Source of the DNA: DYRG01 sp041161065
Lineage (GTDB): Bacteria; Pseudomonadota; Gammaproteobacteria; Beggiatoales; Beggiatoaceae
Assembly: GCA_041161065.1 (NCBI GenBank)
Contig: JBEAVE010000010.1
Location: 226,138-290,137 of the forward strand
DNA length: 64,000 nt
Reading direction: 5' to 3'
Shown here: in pieces, positions 35,748 to 45,059 of the stretch
How positions within the stretch are numbered: the stretch's first letter is position 1
Layout: each line of letters begins with the position of its first letter
Translations under genes and position numbers: made by a program
The notes under the pieces: generated by a model
Told to the model about the DNA's origin: nothing
What the model saw: only the letters and a program-made list of their open reading frames with translations
The model's database searches: none

Positions 35748-38153
35748 ATGATTAAAATAAAAATACACTCCCAATGGTTAGTGGCGGGAGGAATTATAAC
35801 CGTTTTAACCTTATTAGTTGCTCTAACTGTTATGGCACTTTCTCGTTTAGATATTATTCACGAACAAATGCGCGAGGTTGTGAGAAGTACTTATGTTAAA
35901 AGCGAATTACTCAACGCATTGCACCGCATTTCTATGCAACGGTTGTTTAATTTGCAAGGTATGATTATTGTTAATGATCCCTTTGAACGTGAAAAACTCT
36001 ATCAGGATTTTATTTATTTGGCGAGCCAGTTTCTAGTTGTTCGCCAAGCCTTATCTAAATTGAATTTAAGTGATAAAGAACGCAATTATTTAGAAGAAAC
36101 TCGTAAAGCCAGTAATGAAAGCTCCAAATTACGTCAAGAAATTGCTCAACTTATTTTAGCCAATCAAATAGAAGATGCCCGTGCATTAATTCATGAAAGT
36201 GTAATTCCTTTTTATATGAAAACGTTTGGTGGATTAGAGGAACTGTTGCTATTTCAACAGGAAGCTAAAAAACTGTCTGAAGAACAAGCAACCGCCGCTT
36301 ATCTTGATACCCAATTGTTATTAGCTTCTTCGGGAGCAATTGCTCTATTTATTGGGATTGTTGTGAGTATTATTGTGTTGAGAGAAAATCGCCGAACGCA
36401 CACTGAGAAAAATCAAGCAGAAGCCTTAGCCGAATATCGTGAAGAAGTCCTTGATGAAATGAACGAACAATTGGCTTCACGAAATGAGGAACTTTCTATT
36501 CTAAATAGAAATCTTAAAAACACTATTCAGGATTTGAAATTGGCTAAACGTAATGCTGAAATTGCCACTAAAACAAAAAGCGAATTTTTAGCAAATATGA
36601 GTCATGAAATTCGAACCCCATTGAATGGCATTATAGGCATTACTTCCTTATTACAAGATACACCATTAAATCCAGTGCAACATGATTATGTTCAAACTGT
36701 TAAAAGTAGTGGTGATATGTTATTATTTTTGATTAACGACATCTTAGATTTTTCTAAAATAGAAGCAGGTAAGTTACAATTAGAAAATTATCCCTTTAGT
36801 GTTTATCAATGCGTTGAATCTGCACTAGATTTGATTGCCACACGCGCTGCCGAGAAAAACTTAGAATTACTGGTCGATTTTTCTCCCCATTTACCCGAGA
36901 AAGTCAGCGGCGATATTACAAGAACAAGACAAATCTTAGTTAATTTATTAAGTAATGCGGTGAAATTTACAGAGCGCGGAGAGGTTTATGTAACCGTTTC
37001 TTCAGAGGAAATTAATGAGCAACAGCTTGCTTTAATCATTTCTGTGAAAGATACCGGCATGGGTATTCCAAAAGACCGAATGCAATTATTATTTGGAGCT
37101 TTTAGTCAATTAGATTCCTCTACCACGCGCAAGTTTGGCGGAACGGGTTTAGGGTTGAGCATTAGTAAAGAATTAAGTCAATTGATGGGCGGAGATTTAT
37201 GGGTAGAAAGTGAGGAAGGACAAGGTTCAACATTTTCCTATAAAATTATAGTAGAAAAAATTGTTTCAGATACGTCTATTTATTTACAGCAAAATCTTTT
37301 TGAAAACAAACGAATTTTAATTACCGACGACAACGAAAGAATGTGTAAAATTTTACAATCTCATTTTACCCGTTGGGGAATTGAATCTGTTATCAGTCAT
37401 ACCGCCACTAATGCTCGCGTTCTTTTAGAGAAACATCATTACCAATTTGATTTAATTGTCATTGATATGGAAATGGGAGGAATGAATGGTATTTTATTAT
37501 GTGAGCAACTACACCATCTTGAAGAAACAAAACATATTCCAATTTTACTAATGGTTTCATTTGGTTCTATTGCATGGCAAGACGACGAAAATCGAGTATT
37601 ATTTACTACCTATATTCATAAACCTGTTAAAATAAAAACACTCTACGAAAGTGTTTGTGAATGTTTTAATCATCGATTAGAAAAAGTTAGTCATTTTCCT
37701 TCACCTCAAACAGAAGTAGCTATTATGCAGACAATGAGCACAACTGACAAAGAACAGAAACCATTGCGTATCTTACTTGCAGAGGATAATCTTGTTAATC
37801 AAAAGGTTGCGTTGCTTTTATTACAAAAAATCGGTTATCGCGCTGATATTGCAAATAACGGTGTTGAAGCGGTTAATGCCTTTTCAAAACAGCCTTATGA
37901 TGTTATTTTAATGGATATGCAAATGCCTGAAATGGACGGCATGGAAGCGACAAAGAAAATTCGTGATGAATTCCATTCACTTCCTCGACCTTATATCATT
38001 GCAATGACCGCCCATGCAATGAGTGGCTATCGAGAAACGTGCATAGAAGCAGGTATGGACGATTATGTAACTAAACCTGTTAATAAAGATGCGTTGGCAG
38101 AGGCATTACAAAACGCAGCAAAAGCGATTGAACAACGGGATTTGAACGTATGA
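35748..38153 (+). CDS. hybrid sensor histidine kinase with two receiver domains
   Basis: The 801-residue protein has transmembrane helices at about 11-32 and 188-212 flanking an all-helical periplasmic sensor, a coiled-coil linker and a kinase core. The phospho-accepting histidine is in FLANMSHEIRTPLNGIIG, and the ATPase has DTGMGIP and GGTGLGLSI. Two receivers follow. The first (about 520-640) keeps the DD, the IDMEMGG aspartate, a Ser and the HKPVK lysine. The second (about 675-795) is canonical (LAEDN, LMDMQMPEMDG, TAHA, TKPVN). The output protein is not adjacent. It overlaps glmM by 4 bp. Confidence 0.94.
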   Translation: MIKIKIHSQWLVAGGIITVLTLLVALTVMALSRLDIIHEQMREVVRSTYVKSELLNALHRISMQRLFNLQGMIIVNDPFEREKLYQDFIYLASQFLVVRQALSKLNLSDKERNYLEETRKASNESSKLRQEIAQLILANQIEDARALIHESVIPFYMKTFGGLEELLLFQQEAKKLSEEQATAAYLDTQLLLASSGAIALFIGIVVSIIVLRENRRTHTEKNQAEALAEYREEVLDEMNEQLASRNEELSILNRNLKNTIQDLKLAKRNAEIATKTKSEFLANMSHEIRTPLNGIIGITSLLQDTPLNPVQHDYVQTVKSSGDMLLFLINDILDFSKIEAGKLQLENYPFSVYQCVESALDLIATRAAEKNLELLVDFSPHLPEKVSGDITRTRQILVNLLSNAVKFTERGEVYVTVSSEEINEQQLALIISVKDTGMGIPKDRMQLLFGAFSQLDSSTTRKFGGTGLGLSISKELSQLMGGDLWVESEEGQGSTFSYKIIVEKIVSDTSIYLQQNLFENKRILITDDNERMCKILQSHFTRWGIESVISHTATNARVLLEKHHYQFDLIVIDMEMGGMNGILLCEQLHHLEETKHIPILLMVSFGSIAWQDDENRVLFTTYIHKPVKIKTLYESVCECFNHRLEKVSHFPSPQTEVAIMQTMSTTDKEQKPLRILLAEDNLVNQKVALLLLQKIGYRADIANNGVEAVNAFSKQPYDVILMDMQMPEMDGMEATKKIRDEFHSLPRPYIIAMTAHAMSGYRETCIEAGMDDYVTKPVNKDALAEALQNAAKAIEQRDLNV

Positions 38154-39496
38154 CACAACGCAAATATTTTGGGACAGATGGCATTAGAGGAAAAGTCGGT
38201 AATTATCCTATAACACCCGATTTCGTTTTGAAACTCGGCTGGGCGGCTGGAAAAGTGTTAGGAAATGAGGGTTTGAATCGCATTTTAATTGGTAAAGATA
38301 CCCGCATTTCTGGCTATATGTTTGAATCCGCATTAGAAGCAGGTTTGTCGGCGGCAGGCATGAATATCCGTTTGTTAGGTCCAATGCCCACCCCCGCGAT
38401 TGCATATTTGACAAGAACATTTCATGCGCGCGCAGGTATTGTCGTGAGCGCATCACATAATTTATTTGAAGATAATGGTATTAAATTCTTTTCTTCTGAT
38501 GGGAAGAAATTGCCCGATTCCATAGAAGAAAACATTGAGAATATGTTAGAACAACCCATGACAACCGTTTCTTCTGCACAGTTAGGAAAAGCAGAACGAA
38601 TTGATGATGCAGCGGGTAGATATATTGAGTTTTGTAAAAGCACTTTTCCTTTACAATTGCATTTGAACGGATTGAAAATAGTAGTAGATTGCGCGCATGG
38701 TGCAACTTATCATATCGCCCCTAATGTTTTGACTGAATTGGGTGCAAAAGTCGTGAGCATCGGTGTTAAACCCAATGGTTTGAATATTAATGAAAAATGT
38801 GGAGCAACTTATACCAAAACACTGCAAGCAACCGTGTTAGAACAAAACGCAGATATTGGGATTGCATTAGATGGCGATGGCGACCGATTAATGATGGTTG
38901 ATCATCGAGGAAAATTATTAGATGGCGATGATATTTTGTATATTTTAGCTGCCGCGCGGAGAAATGAAAATTTAGGTACAATTGTCGGCACGCAAATGAG
39001 TAATTTTGCTTTAGAACAAGCGATTACCAAGATGGGTTTGAATTTTGTTCGAGCAGCAGTAGGTGATCGCTATGTAATGGAAGCATTGCAACAACATAAC
39101 AGCGTGTTAGGGGGAGAAGCCTCTGGACATATCATTTGTTTAGATAAAACAACTACTGGAGATGGAATTATTACCGCATTGCAAGTATTAGCCGTGATGT
39201 TACAAACAGGACTATCATTAAGTGAGTTAGGCAATGATTTGAATAAATACCCACAAACCCTGAAAAATATTCGCTTAAATGCAGAGGAAAATCCCCGTGA
39301 AATTCTTAATTCAGAAATTGTTAAAACTGCGATAGCCTCAGCAGAGAAACAACTCGCTAATAAAGGGCGGGTTTTATTACGACCTTCTGGCACAGAACCG
39401 CTATTAAGAATTATGGTTGAAGCACAGGAAGAAAGCATCGTAGAAAATTTAATCAACGAATTAACCGACGCGGTGCACCGTTCAATTCAACATTAA
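38150..39496 (+). CDS. glmM: phosphoglucosamine mutase
   Basis: GlmM converts glucosamine 6-phosphate to glucosamine 1-phosphate for peptidoglycan and lipopolysaccharide precursors. The sequence begins KYFGTDGIRGKVG, has the phosphoserine motif GIVVSASHNLFEDNGIK near 96-112, the metal loop DGDGDR and the C-terminal phosphate-binding RPSGTEPLLRIMVE. The length of 448 residues is normal. The start overlaps the kinase stop by 4 bp. The usual folP/ftsH neighbours are missing. Confidence 0.97.
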   Translation: MTQRKYFGTDGIRGKVGNYPITPDFVLKLGWAAGKVLGNEGLNRILIGKDTRISGYMFESALEAGLSAAGMNIRLLGPMPTPAIAYLTRTFHARAGIVVSASHNLFEDNGIKFFSSDGKKLPDSIEENIENMLEQPMTTVSSAQLGKAERIDDAAGRYIEFCKSTFPLQLHLNGLKIVVDCAHGATYHIAPNVLTELGAKVVSIGVKPNGLNINEKCGATYTKTLQATVLEQNADIGIALDGDGDRLMMVDHRGKLLDGDDILYILAAARRNENLGTIVGTQMSNFALEQAITKMGLNFVRAAVGDRYVMEALQQHNSVLGGEASGHIICLDKTTTGDGIITALQVLAVMLQTGLSLSELGNDLNKYPQTLKNIRLNAEENPREILNSEIVKTAIASAEKQLANKGRVLLRPSGTEPLLRIMVEAQEESIVENLINELTDAVHRSIQH

Positions 39497-39515
39497 CCTT
39501 TAGGAGAAACTAAAA

Positions 39516-40178
39516 ATGCGTTACTTGAATCTAATTATTTTAATCAATTTGTTTGTTTCTAGCTCTTACGCTGCCCCGCCGACAATTAAATGTTGGACAA
39601 ATGAAAGTGGGGTTAAAGAATGTGGGAGTGCAATTCCGCCAGAATATGCGAGTCAGGGACATCAAGAACTCAATACAAAAGGTGAAATTGTTAAACAAGT
39701 CGGGCATGAAAAAAGTCCTGAAGAACGCCGCGCCTTAGTTGAAAAAGAACAACAGGCTTTGGAAGAACAAAAACACGCCAAAGAACAAGAAGCTCAAGAC
39801 CGTAAATTATTGGATTTATATCCATCAGAATCTGACATCGAAGCCGCTAAAAATGGGAAGTTAGAATCCATTAAAGCATCAGTCGATGTTACCCAAAAAC
39901 AACTGAATTTTTATATTTCAAGTTTGAAGGAAGCAGAGAAAACTTTTAGTCTTCCAGATTTAAAGGATCGTACAAAACTAGAAGCACATATTGCGGGATT
40001 AAAAGAACAGATCAGTAAGTTTGAAGAATCGATTAACAACAAGAAGAAAGAAAGTGAAGCTGCCATTAAAGAATATGATGATTATTTGCAACGTTATCGT
40101 GAAATTAAACGGCGAGTAATGTCAGAGAAAATGTCGCCGATTAATAAGTCTAATGCGATCAATAATCCCCCTAAATAA
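39516..40178 (+). CDS. exported coiled-coil protein with DUF4124-like N-terminus
   Basis: A signal peptide (1-19) precedes a short segment IKCWTNESGVKECGSAIPPEYA, here noted by its CWTNESGVKECG core. It resembles the DUF4124 pattern of a Trp-Thr turn followed by a Pro-Pro-Glu-Tyr stretch. Residues 60-215 are strongly helical and charged, with a long coiled coil. The total is 220 residues. AGGAG precedes the ATG, and the gene lies 19 bp after glmM and 22 bp before serS. Such proteins are common in gammaproteobacteria; function unknown. Confidence 0.8.
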   Translation: MRYLNLIILINLFVSSSYAAPPTIKCWTNESGVKECGSAIPPEYASQGHQELNTKGEIVKQVGHEKSPEERRALVEKEQQALEEQKHAKEQEAQDRKLLDLYPSESDIEAAKNGKLESIKASVDVTQKQLNFYISSLKEAEKTFSLPDLKDRTKLEAHIAGLKEQISKFEESINNKKKESEAAIKEYDDYLQRYREIKRRVMSEKMSPINKSNAINNPPK

Positions 40179-40200
40179 CCTTTAAAACAAACTTATAACT

Positions 40201-41472
40201 ATGTTAGATTCTCAACTCTTTCGCCAAGATTTAAATATGTTGGCAGAAAAACTCGCCGCGCGGGGATTTCAATTACCCATAGAACGTTTGAACAACTTAG
40301 AAACCGAACGCAAACGTTGCCAAACCCACACTCAGCAATTGCAAAGTGACAGAAACTCGCGTTCAAAAGCCATTGGAAAAGCCAAAGCACAAGGTCAAGA
40401 TGTTTCTGAAATCATGGCAAATGTTGCAAATTTAGGTGAACAGTTAAAACAAAGTGAAGAACGTTTGGAGGAAATTCAACGTGAATTACAGAGCATTTTG
40501 CTCACTGTACCGAATTTGCCGCATGAAAGTGTCCCGATTGGAAAATCTGAAGAAGATAATCGTGAAGAACGCCGCTGGGGAATGCCTAAACAATTTGATT
40601 TCACGCCCAAAGATCATGTGGATTTGACCGCGCATAAGAATGATTTAGATTTTGAAACCGCTGCAAAGATTACTGGGGCGCGTTTTGTGGTCATGCGTGG
40701 ACAAATGGCAAAATTGCACCGCGCGTTAATTCAATTCATGTTGGATTTACATAGCAAAGAACACGGTTACACAGAAATCTATGTGCCTTATTTGGTGAAT
40801 ACAGAGAGTTTGTTAGGAACGGGGCAATTACCTAAGTTTGAAGCGGATTTGTTTGCGATTTCTCAACAGGGTTTTTATTTAATTCCCACCGCAGAAGTTC
40901 CCGTTACCAATATCTTGCGTGATGAAATTGTAAATTTAGAGGAACTTCCTTTAAAATTTGTTTGTCACACGCCGTGTTTTAGAAGTGAAGCGGGGGCGTA
41001 TGGAAAAGATACGCGCGGCATGATTCGTCAGCACCAATTTGAAAAGGTTGAATTAGTGCAATTTGTGCCGCCTGAGCAATCTTATCAAGCGTTAGAGGAA
41101 CTCACGCATCATGCAGAAATCATTTTGCAGCGTTTGGAATTACCATATCGGGTGGTTTCATTGTGTTCTGGAGATTTAGGATTTTCTTCTGCGAAAACAT
41201 ACGATTTAGAGGTTTGGTTGCCCGGACAGCAGAAATATCGGGAGATTTCCTCGTGCAGTTGTTTTGAGGCATTTCAAGCGCGAAGAATGAAAGCCCGTTT
41301 TCGTCGAGCACAAGGTGAGAAACCTGAATTATTACATACCTTAAATGGTTCGGGTTTAGCGGTGGGAAGAACGTTGGTTGCGATTTTAGAAAACTATCAA
41401 CAATCTGATGGAAGCATTGCCATTCCAAGTGTTTTGCAACCGTATTTGAATGGATTGCAATATTTGGAATAA
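40201..41472 (+). CDS. serS: seryl-tRNA synthetase
   Basis: SerS charges tRNA-Ser (and tRNA-Sec) with serine. The N-terminal helical arm (about 30-100) binds the tRNA long variable arm. The class II motifs are present: motif 2 CFRSEAGAYGKDTRGMIRQHQF, noted here by its FRSEAG...RGMIRQHQF ends, and motif 3 GSGLAVGRTLVAILEN. The length of 423 residues is normal. No strong ribosome-binding site is visible before ATG 40201. Confidence 0.97.
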   Translation: MLDSQLFRQDLNMLAEKLAARGFQLPIERLNNLETERKRCQTHTQQLQSDRNSRSKAIGKAKAQGQDVSEIMANVANLGEQLKQSEERLEEIQRELQSILLTVPNLPHESVPIGKSEEDNREERRWGMPKQFDFTPKDHVDLTAHKNDLDFETAAKITGARFVVMRGQMAKLHRALIQFMLDLHSKEHGYTEIYVPYLVNTESLLGTGQLPKFEADLFAISQQGFYLIPTAEVPVTNILRDEIVNLEELPLKFVCHTPCFRSEAGAYGKDTRGMIRQHQFEKVELVQFVPPEQSYQALEELTHHAEIILQRLELPYRVVSLCSGDLGFSSAKTYDLEVWLPGQQKYREISSCSCFEAFQARRMKARFRRAQGEKPELLHTLNGSGLAVGRTLVAILENYQQSDGSIAIPSVLQPYLNGLQYLE

Positions 41473-41510
41473 TTTTCTTACTTTTGACCACATTGAAGGG
41501 AGAATAGTTA

Positions 41511-41807
41511 ATGCACGTTACATTGGTTCATATTCGAGTGAAACCCGCCTTTGTCGAGGATTTCATGGCGGCGACGCAAGCAAATGTGAAAGCCGCGCGC
41601 CAAGAAAAGGGTTGCGTGTATTTTGATTTATTGCAACAAATTGATAAACCTACGCAATTTATTTTGTACGAGGTTTTTGACGATGAGAAAGCAGCCAACG
41701 CGCACAAATCCACGCCTCATTATGTAACTTGGCGGCACAGCGTCGCCCCAATGATGGCATCGCCGCGCGAAGGTATGCGCTATCACAACATGAGCGAAAC
41801 CCCATGA
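41511..41807 (+). CDS. antibiotic biosynthesis monooxygenase (ABM/YgiN) domain protein
   Basis: This small dimeric ferredoxin-like fold protein of 98 residues has the family pattern VHIRVKPAFVEDFMAAT, then GCVYFDLLQQ and FILYEVFDDEKAANAHKSTPHY, given here in pieces. Such proteins act as quinone monooxygenases or on reactive carbonyl/enediol compounds. The last 4 bp overlap the start of the alcohol dehydrogenase gene (ATGA), which suggests joint use, perhaps in small-carbonyl detoxification. That link is inference. Confidence 0.88.
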   Translation: MHVTLVHIRVKPAFVEDFMAATQANVKAARQEKGCVYFDLLQQIDKPTQFILYEVFDDEKAANAHKSTPHYVTWRHSVAPMMASPREGMRYHNMSETP

Positions 41808-42958
41808 AAACTTTTCAAATTGCTCGTCTGCCGCGCATTATTTTTGGGGCGGGCACGTTTCAACAATTGTGTTCTGAAATTTTGAGCATCGGCGACCGAA
41901 TGTTATTGGTGACGGGGGCGCGTTCGTTTCATGATAGCCCGCATTGGGCGGTGTTGCGCCAAGATTTGCACAAAAACGGGATTAATTGGGTCGAAGTGCG
42001 GGTTGAAGGTGAACCGTCGCCCGCGTTCATCGACGAAATGGTTAATCGCTATAAAAATGAGAGCATTGAAGTGGTGGTGGGGATTGGCGGGGGCAGCGCG
42101 CTCGATGCAGCGAAAGCTCTCGCGGGATTATTGCCCAACGGCAATTCGGTGATGGATCATTTAGAAGGCGTGGGCGACAAACCTTTTTCGGGGATCGCAT
42201 TGCCGTTTATTGCCGTGCCGACGACCGCCGGAACAGGCAGCGAAGCCACTAAAAATGCGGTTTTAACGTTGTCGGGGCATTTCAAAAAGTCTTTTCGCCA
42301 CGACAGTTTGGTCGCGCAATTAGCGATTGTCGATCCGGATTTATTGGCGACTTGTCCGCGTAACTTATTGATTGCAAACGGTATGGACGCTTTCACACAA
42401 TTATTGGAATCGTTTGTGTCGAGCAATGCCAATCCGATGACGGACGCGCTGGTGTGGTCGGGATTGCAGGGTTTTCAAAGCGGTTTTTTCGGGGCATTGG
42501 AAGGCGATGCGGAATGTCGCTGCGGATTATCTTACGGCGCGCTGATGTCGGGGATTGGGTTAGCGCAAACGGGATTGGGCGCGGTTCACGGTTTGGCTGC
42601 GCCGATTGGGGCGTTTTTCAATTGTCCACACGGGGGCGCGTGCGGCACACTCATCGCCGAAACCACCGCCATCAACATCAATGCGTTGCGCGAACGTGAT
42701 CCGCACAATCCCGCGCTCGATAAATACGCCGCCGTCGGACAATTGTTAGCCAAAGAAGACGAGCACCCGCTGGAAAGATTGATCGTGACCTTGCGCGAAT
42801 GGACAGCCCACTTAAATATCCCCCCCTTGGGCGCGTATCACATCAAAATAACGGATTTAGATCGGATCATCGCAAATAGTCGCGGCAGCAGCATGAAAAC
42901 CAACCCCATTTTCCTCAACGATCACGAACTCAAAACCATTTTACAACGCCGTTTGTAA
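41804..42958 (+). CDS. iron-containing alcohol dehydrogenase family protein
   Basis: The 384-residue protein has the NAD-binding GIGGGSALDAAKALAG and the family block PTTAGTGSEATKNAVL. The metal region reads GMDAFTQLLE where most members have D-x3-H, so the second ligand is Gln. The later histidines GAVHGLAAPIG and FFNCPHGGACG are kept. This Gln-type pattern occurs in a branch of the family, so zinc or iron binding may differ and the substrate is uncertain (alcohol, aldehyde or maleylacetate-like). ATG 41804 overlaps the preceding monooxygenase gene. GC content is higher than average here. Confidence 0.9.
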   Translation: MKTFQIARLPRIIFGAGTFQQLCSEILSIGDRMLLVTGARSFHDSPHWAVLRQDLHKNGINWVEVRVEGEPSPAFIDEMVNRYKNESIEVVVGIGGGSALDAAKALAGLLPNGNSVMDHLEGVGDKPFSGIALPFIAVPTTAGTGSEATKNAVLTLSGHFKKSFRHDSLVAQLAIVDPDLLATCPRNLLIANGMDAFTQLLESFVSSNANPMTDALVWSGLQGFQSGFFGALEGDAECRCGLSYGALMSGIGLAQTGLGAVHGLAAPIGAFFNCPHGGACGTLIAETTAININALRERDPHNPALDKYAAVGQLLAKEDEHPLERLIVTLREWTAHLNIPPLGAYHIKITDLDRIIANSRGSSMKTNPIFLNDHELKTILQRRL

Positions 42959-43093
42959 TTCCCCGTTGTCCCATTTTTTCATGTATAACCCCCCAAATCC
43001 TCTAATGCGATGATTTTCAAGCGCACTATTGGGCATTTCGAGGGGCGATGGATTTTTTAGCCAACTCTCGGGCGCATCGACCACTTATCCTGC

Positions 43094-43136
43094 AAAATCC
43101 CCCTTTTATCCGAATATGAAGTAACGGGGGATTTTT
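43094..43136. terminator. terminator hairpin after the alcohol dehydrogenase gene
   Basis: The arms AAAATCCCCC and GGGGGATTTT are perfectly complementary over 10 bp around a 22-nt loop. T residues follow on the plus strand, with A residues before, so it may act in both directions. Confidence 0.75.
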
Positions 43137-43168
43137 ATCGCCTACACTGACGCTAAACCCTGCTAAAG

Positions 43169-43198
43169 GCATGATTTGGGAAGAGTATAGAATCATGC
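43169..43198. promoter_or_regulatory. inverted repeat upstream of the exported-protein promoter
   Basis: GCATGATT and AATCATGC are perfectly complementary with a 14-bp spacer. The centre lies about 30 bp before the -35 box at 43213, a position suited to an activator or regulator dimer. No regulator can be named. Confidence 0.4.
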
Positions 43199-43212
43199 GA
43201 GGGTAAAAGGTC

Positions 43213-43241
43213 TTTACTTGTGAAGACACGCGCACTATACT
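43213..43241 (+). promoter_or_regulatory. sigma-70 promoter of the tandem exported proteins
   Basis: TTTACT at 43213-43218 and TATACT at 43236-43241 are 17 bp apart, each one or two changes from consensus. Transcription would start near 43248, giving a leader of about 67 nt. Confidence 0.6.
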
Positions 43242-43314
43242 AGATTTTGGTAAAAAAATGCGTTAATCTAAGCAAGATTTTGGATTTATGACAACTCATA
43301 AGGAGTAAATTTTC

Positions 43315-44970
43315 ATGAAACGTTCTCAATTAGCCCTTGCCATCGCCGGACTGTTGGCAAGCTCCAGCTCTTTCGCTACTATCATCAGTGGTAAGGGCAC
43401 GACTGATCCAGTGCCCGTCTATTTTGTTAAGGGGCTTCCTGCTAGCCAGTCTTCGATGGTGGTCATTCCTGAGGCTTACACGACCAGCGTCAGCGATTTG
43501 GCTGGTGCAAAAACAGCTAACGCCTTGTTGGCAGTGGAGTTTAACGTAGGGTTCGGGATTCCGAAAGGTACTTCGCAGTTTATCCGCGTTGATTTGGGCG
43601 GCGGGGCAAAATTCTCTCAAAACCTGACCTGTGAAGCTACGGGTAGCGTCGCCCTCGAGTGTAATACGCGGGAAGGGGGCGCGGGCAAAACCTACGCAAC
43701 ATTTACCCTCTCAAGCACGAATACCGCCATCACGCCAAGCGATACCGTGAGCTTTTATTTCAAGACGGTTGACGGGACAACCGGTGTTATCAAAGCACCT
43801 GATTCTAGCACCCCCATCAATTTGACCTATACCTTGCACAATAGCAACGCGAGTGCGGACGATGGTCCCAACGGTTCTGGGATGTTAGGTTCTTCCAAGA
43901 GAACGATCCCTTATATCGCCTTCAGATCGCCAGTCAATGTCTATTTCGCGGGCTACAACGGTTTGGATACCATTCCAGCTAATTCTCTTAACAGCAGCAC
44001 GCCAAATCTTGCAGCCACAAGTGATTTGGTCGCCGATGTCGCGGTGGATTTCAAACAATTCCTGATCAACAACAACAATAATCCCACCACCAAATTAGGT
44101 AGCTTGAAACTTGAAGTGGCGGGTGATGCTAACAGCAGTACTTTCACGAATTTAGCGGATGGCAGCACGACCAATTTCATCGCCACGCCAATTTCAAGCA
44201 CAGCCTCTAACTTATTTAGCACGGGTACAACTCTTGAATTAAGCGGTGATTTTAGTTTCTTGCAAGATGTCCTCGCCGATAAGGGCACTGATGGCTACAA
44301 CAGCGCAGACTCAAAAGTTACGCTAGCCAATGCCGGAAGTTGCAGTTCAACCGTTACCGCCGGAACTAAAACAGTAAATGGCTCTAAAATCGTTTTTGAT
44401 TTAGGTGCATCAGCGGCAAGCATCGTTGGAAAAAATCTTGACGTTTGTGTGACTGCTAACAATGTTTCACCCATTCCTGCGGTCGATCCGATTGGCATCA
44501 CCTTTAATCCCAAGGCGGCGGGCGAGATAAAATTGGACGCGGTCAGCCAGCCAAAGTTTGCTCGAATCGTTCTCAACGGCTCCGTGTTAGATACGCCTTA
44601 TTTTTCAAACAATGGTAACTACATCAATCGGATAGTACTCACAAATACGAGTTCTCGAGAGCTTGATTATAAGATTCTGAACGTGGTAACCGATAAAGTG
44701 GACGCGGCTGGAAATCCCGTCCCAGCACCTGCCCCACTGATGACGGGCGGAAAAATTCCCGCTAACGCTAACTTGTTCTTGTTAGTTGATAAATTGCTAC
44801 CTCCCACAGGTCCGGCGCGGGTTGCCATTCGCTTCTCGATCACGGGATCAAATAAAGCCGTCCAAGGTGTTGCCCAAACCGTCAAAAAGGTCAATGTGAT
44901 TAACGGTGGCGCGGGTGATTTGCAAACTGTTCCGCTCGTCCGTCAATGCGGCGGTGCTGGCTGTAAATAA
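43315..44970 (+). CDS. exported surface-type protein, tandem paralogue A
   Basis: I do not recognise a named family. The 551-residue product has a signal peptide (1-21) and a mature chain rich in Ser, Thr, Ala, Gly, Asn and Val. Its beta-strand periodicity is typical of surface-layer or sheath-like proteins. It has pairs of cysteines (LTCEATGSVALEC, SCSSTV, CGGAGCK) that could form disulfides outside the cytoplasm. A C-terminal module (about residues 400-545: RIVLNGSVLDTPYFSN, NRIVLTNTSS, VQGVAQTVKKVN) recurs in the next gene. AAGGAG and a good promoter indicate high expression. GC content is higher than the surroundings. Confidence 0.8.
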   Translation: MKRSQLALAIAGLLASSSSFATIISGKGTTDPVPVYFVKGLPASQSSMVVIPEAYTTSVSDLAGAKTANALLAVEFNVGFGIPKGTSQFIRVDLGGGAKFSQNLTCEATGSVALECNTREGGAGKTYATFTLSSTNTAITPSDTVSFYFKTVDGTTGVIKAPDSSTPINLTYTLHNSNASADDGPNGSGMLGSSKRTIPYIAFRSPVNVYFAGYNGLDTIPANSLNSSTPNLAATSDLVADVAVDFKQFLINNNNNPTTKLGSLKLEVAGDANSSTFTNLADGSTTNFIATPISSTASNLFSTGTTLELSGDFSFLQDVLADKGTDGYNSADSKVTLANAGSCSSTVTAGTKTVNGSKIVFDLGASAASIVGKNLDVCVTANNVSPIPAVDPIGITFNPKAAGEIKLDAVSQPKFARIVLNGSVLDTPYFSNNGNYINRIVLTNTSSRELDYKILNVVTDKVDAAGNPVPAPAPLMTGGKIPANANLFLLVDKLLPPTGPARVAIRFSITGSNKAVQGVAQTVKKVNVINGGAGDLQTVPLVRQCGGAGCK

Positions 44971-44983
44971 TCGGTAGTAATGT

Positions 44984-45013
44984 GTGGGCTATTTCCATCG
45001 GTCGTTAGCCCAC
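44984..45013 (+). terminator. hairpin between the two exported-protein genes
   Basis: An 8-bp perfect stem (GTGGGCTA / TAGCCCAC) with a 14-nt loop lies 13 bp after the first gene. A GTTTTT tract comes about 10 bp later. It may be a partial terminator or mRNA-stabilising stem that sets the ratio of the two products. Confidence 0.5.
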
Positions 45014-45059
45014 CTCTTGAGTGTTTTTCGATAGATGATTATTTAAGGAGTTTTGTTTT

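Larger units (their letters stand above)
42959..43314. other. 356-bp intergenic region before the exported paralogues
   Basis: No coding sequence is credible here. The region contains a terminator-like hairpin (43094-43136), an 8-bp inverted repeat (43169-43198), a sigma-70 promoter (43213-43241) and about 70 bases of leader with a strong AAGGAG site at 43300-43305. I looked for a c-di-GMP riboswitch core and did not see one. Confidence 0.6.

Noticed and set aside
37310..37680. First receiver of the hybrid kinase as a degenerate domain
   Set aside because: The acidic pair, phospho-acceptor Asp, Ser and Lys are all visible, so it is probably functional.
42959..43314. c-di-GMP or other riboswitch before the exported-protein genes
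   Set aside because: Only a terminator hairpin, one inverted repeat and a promoter were seen; no recognisable aptamer core.
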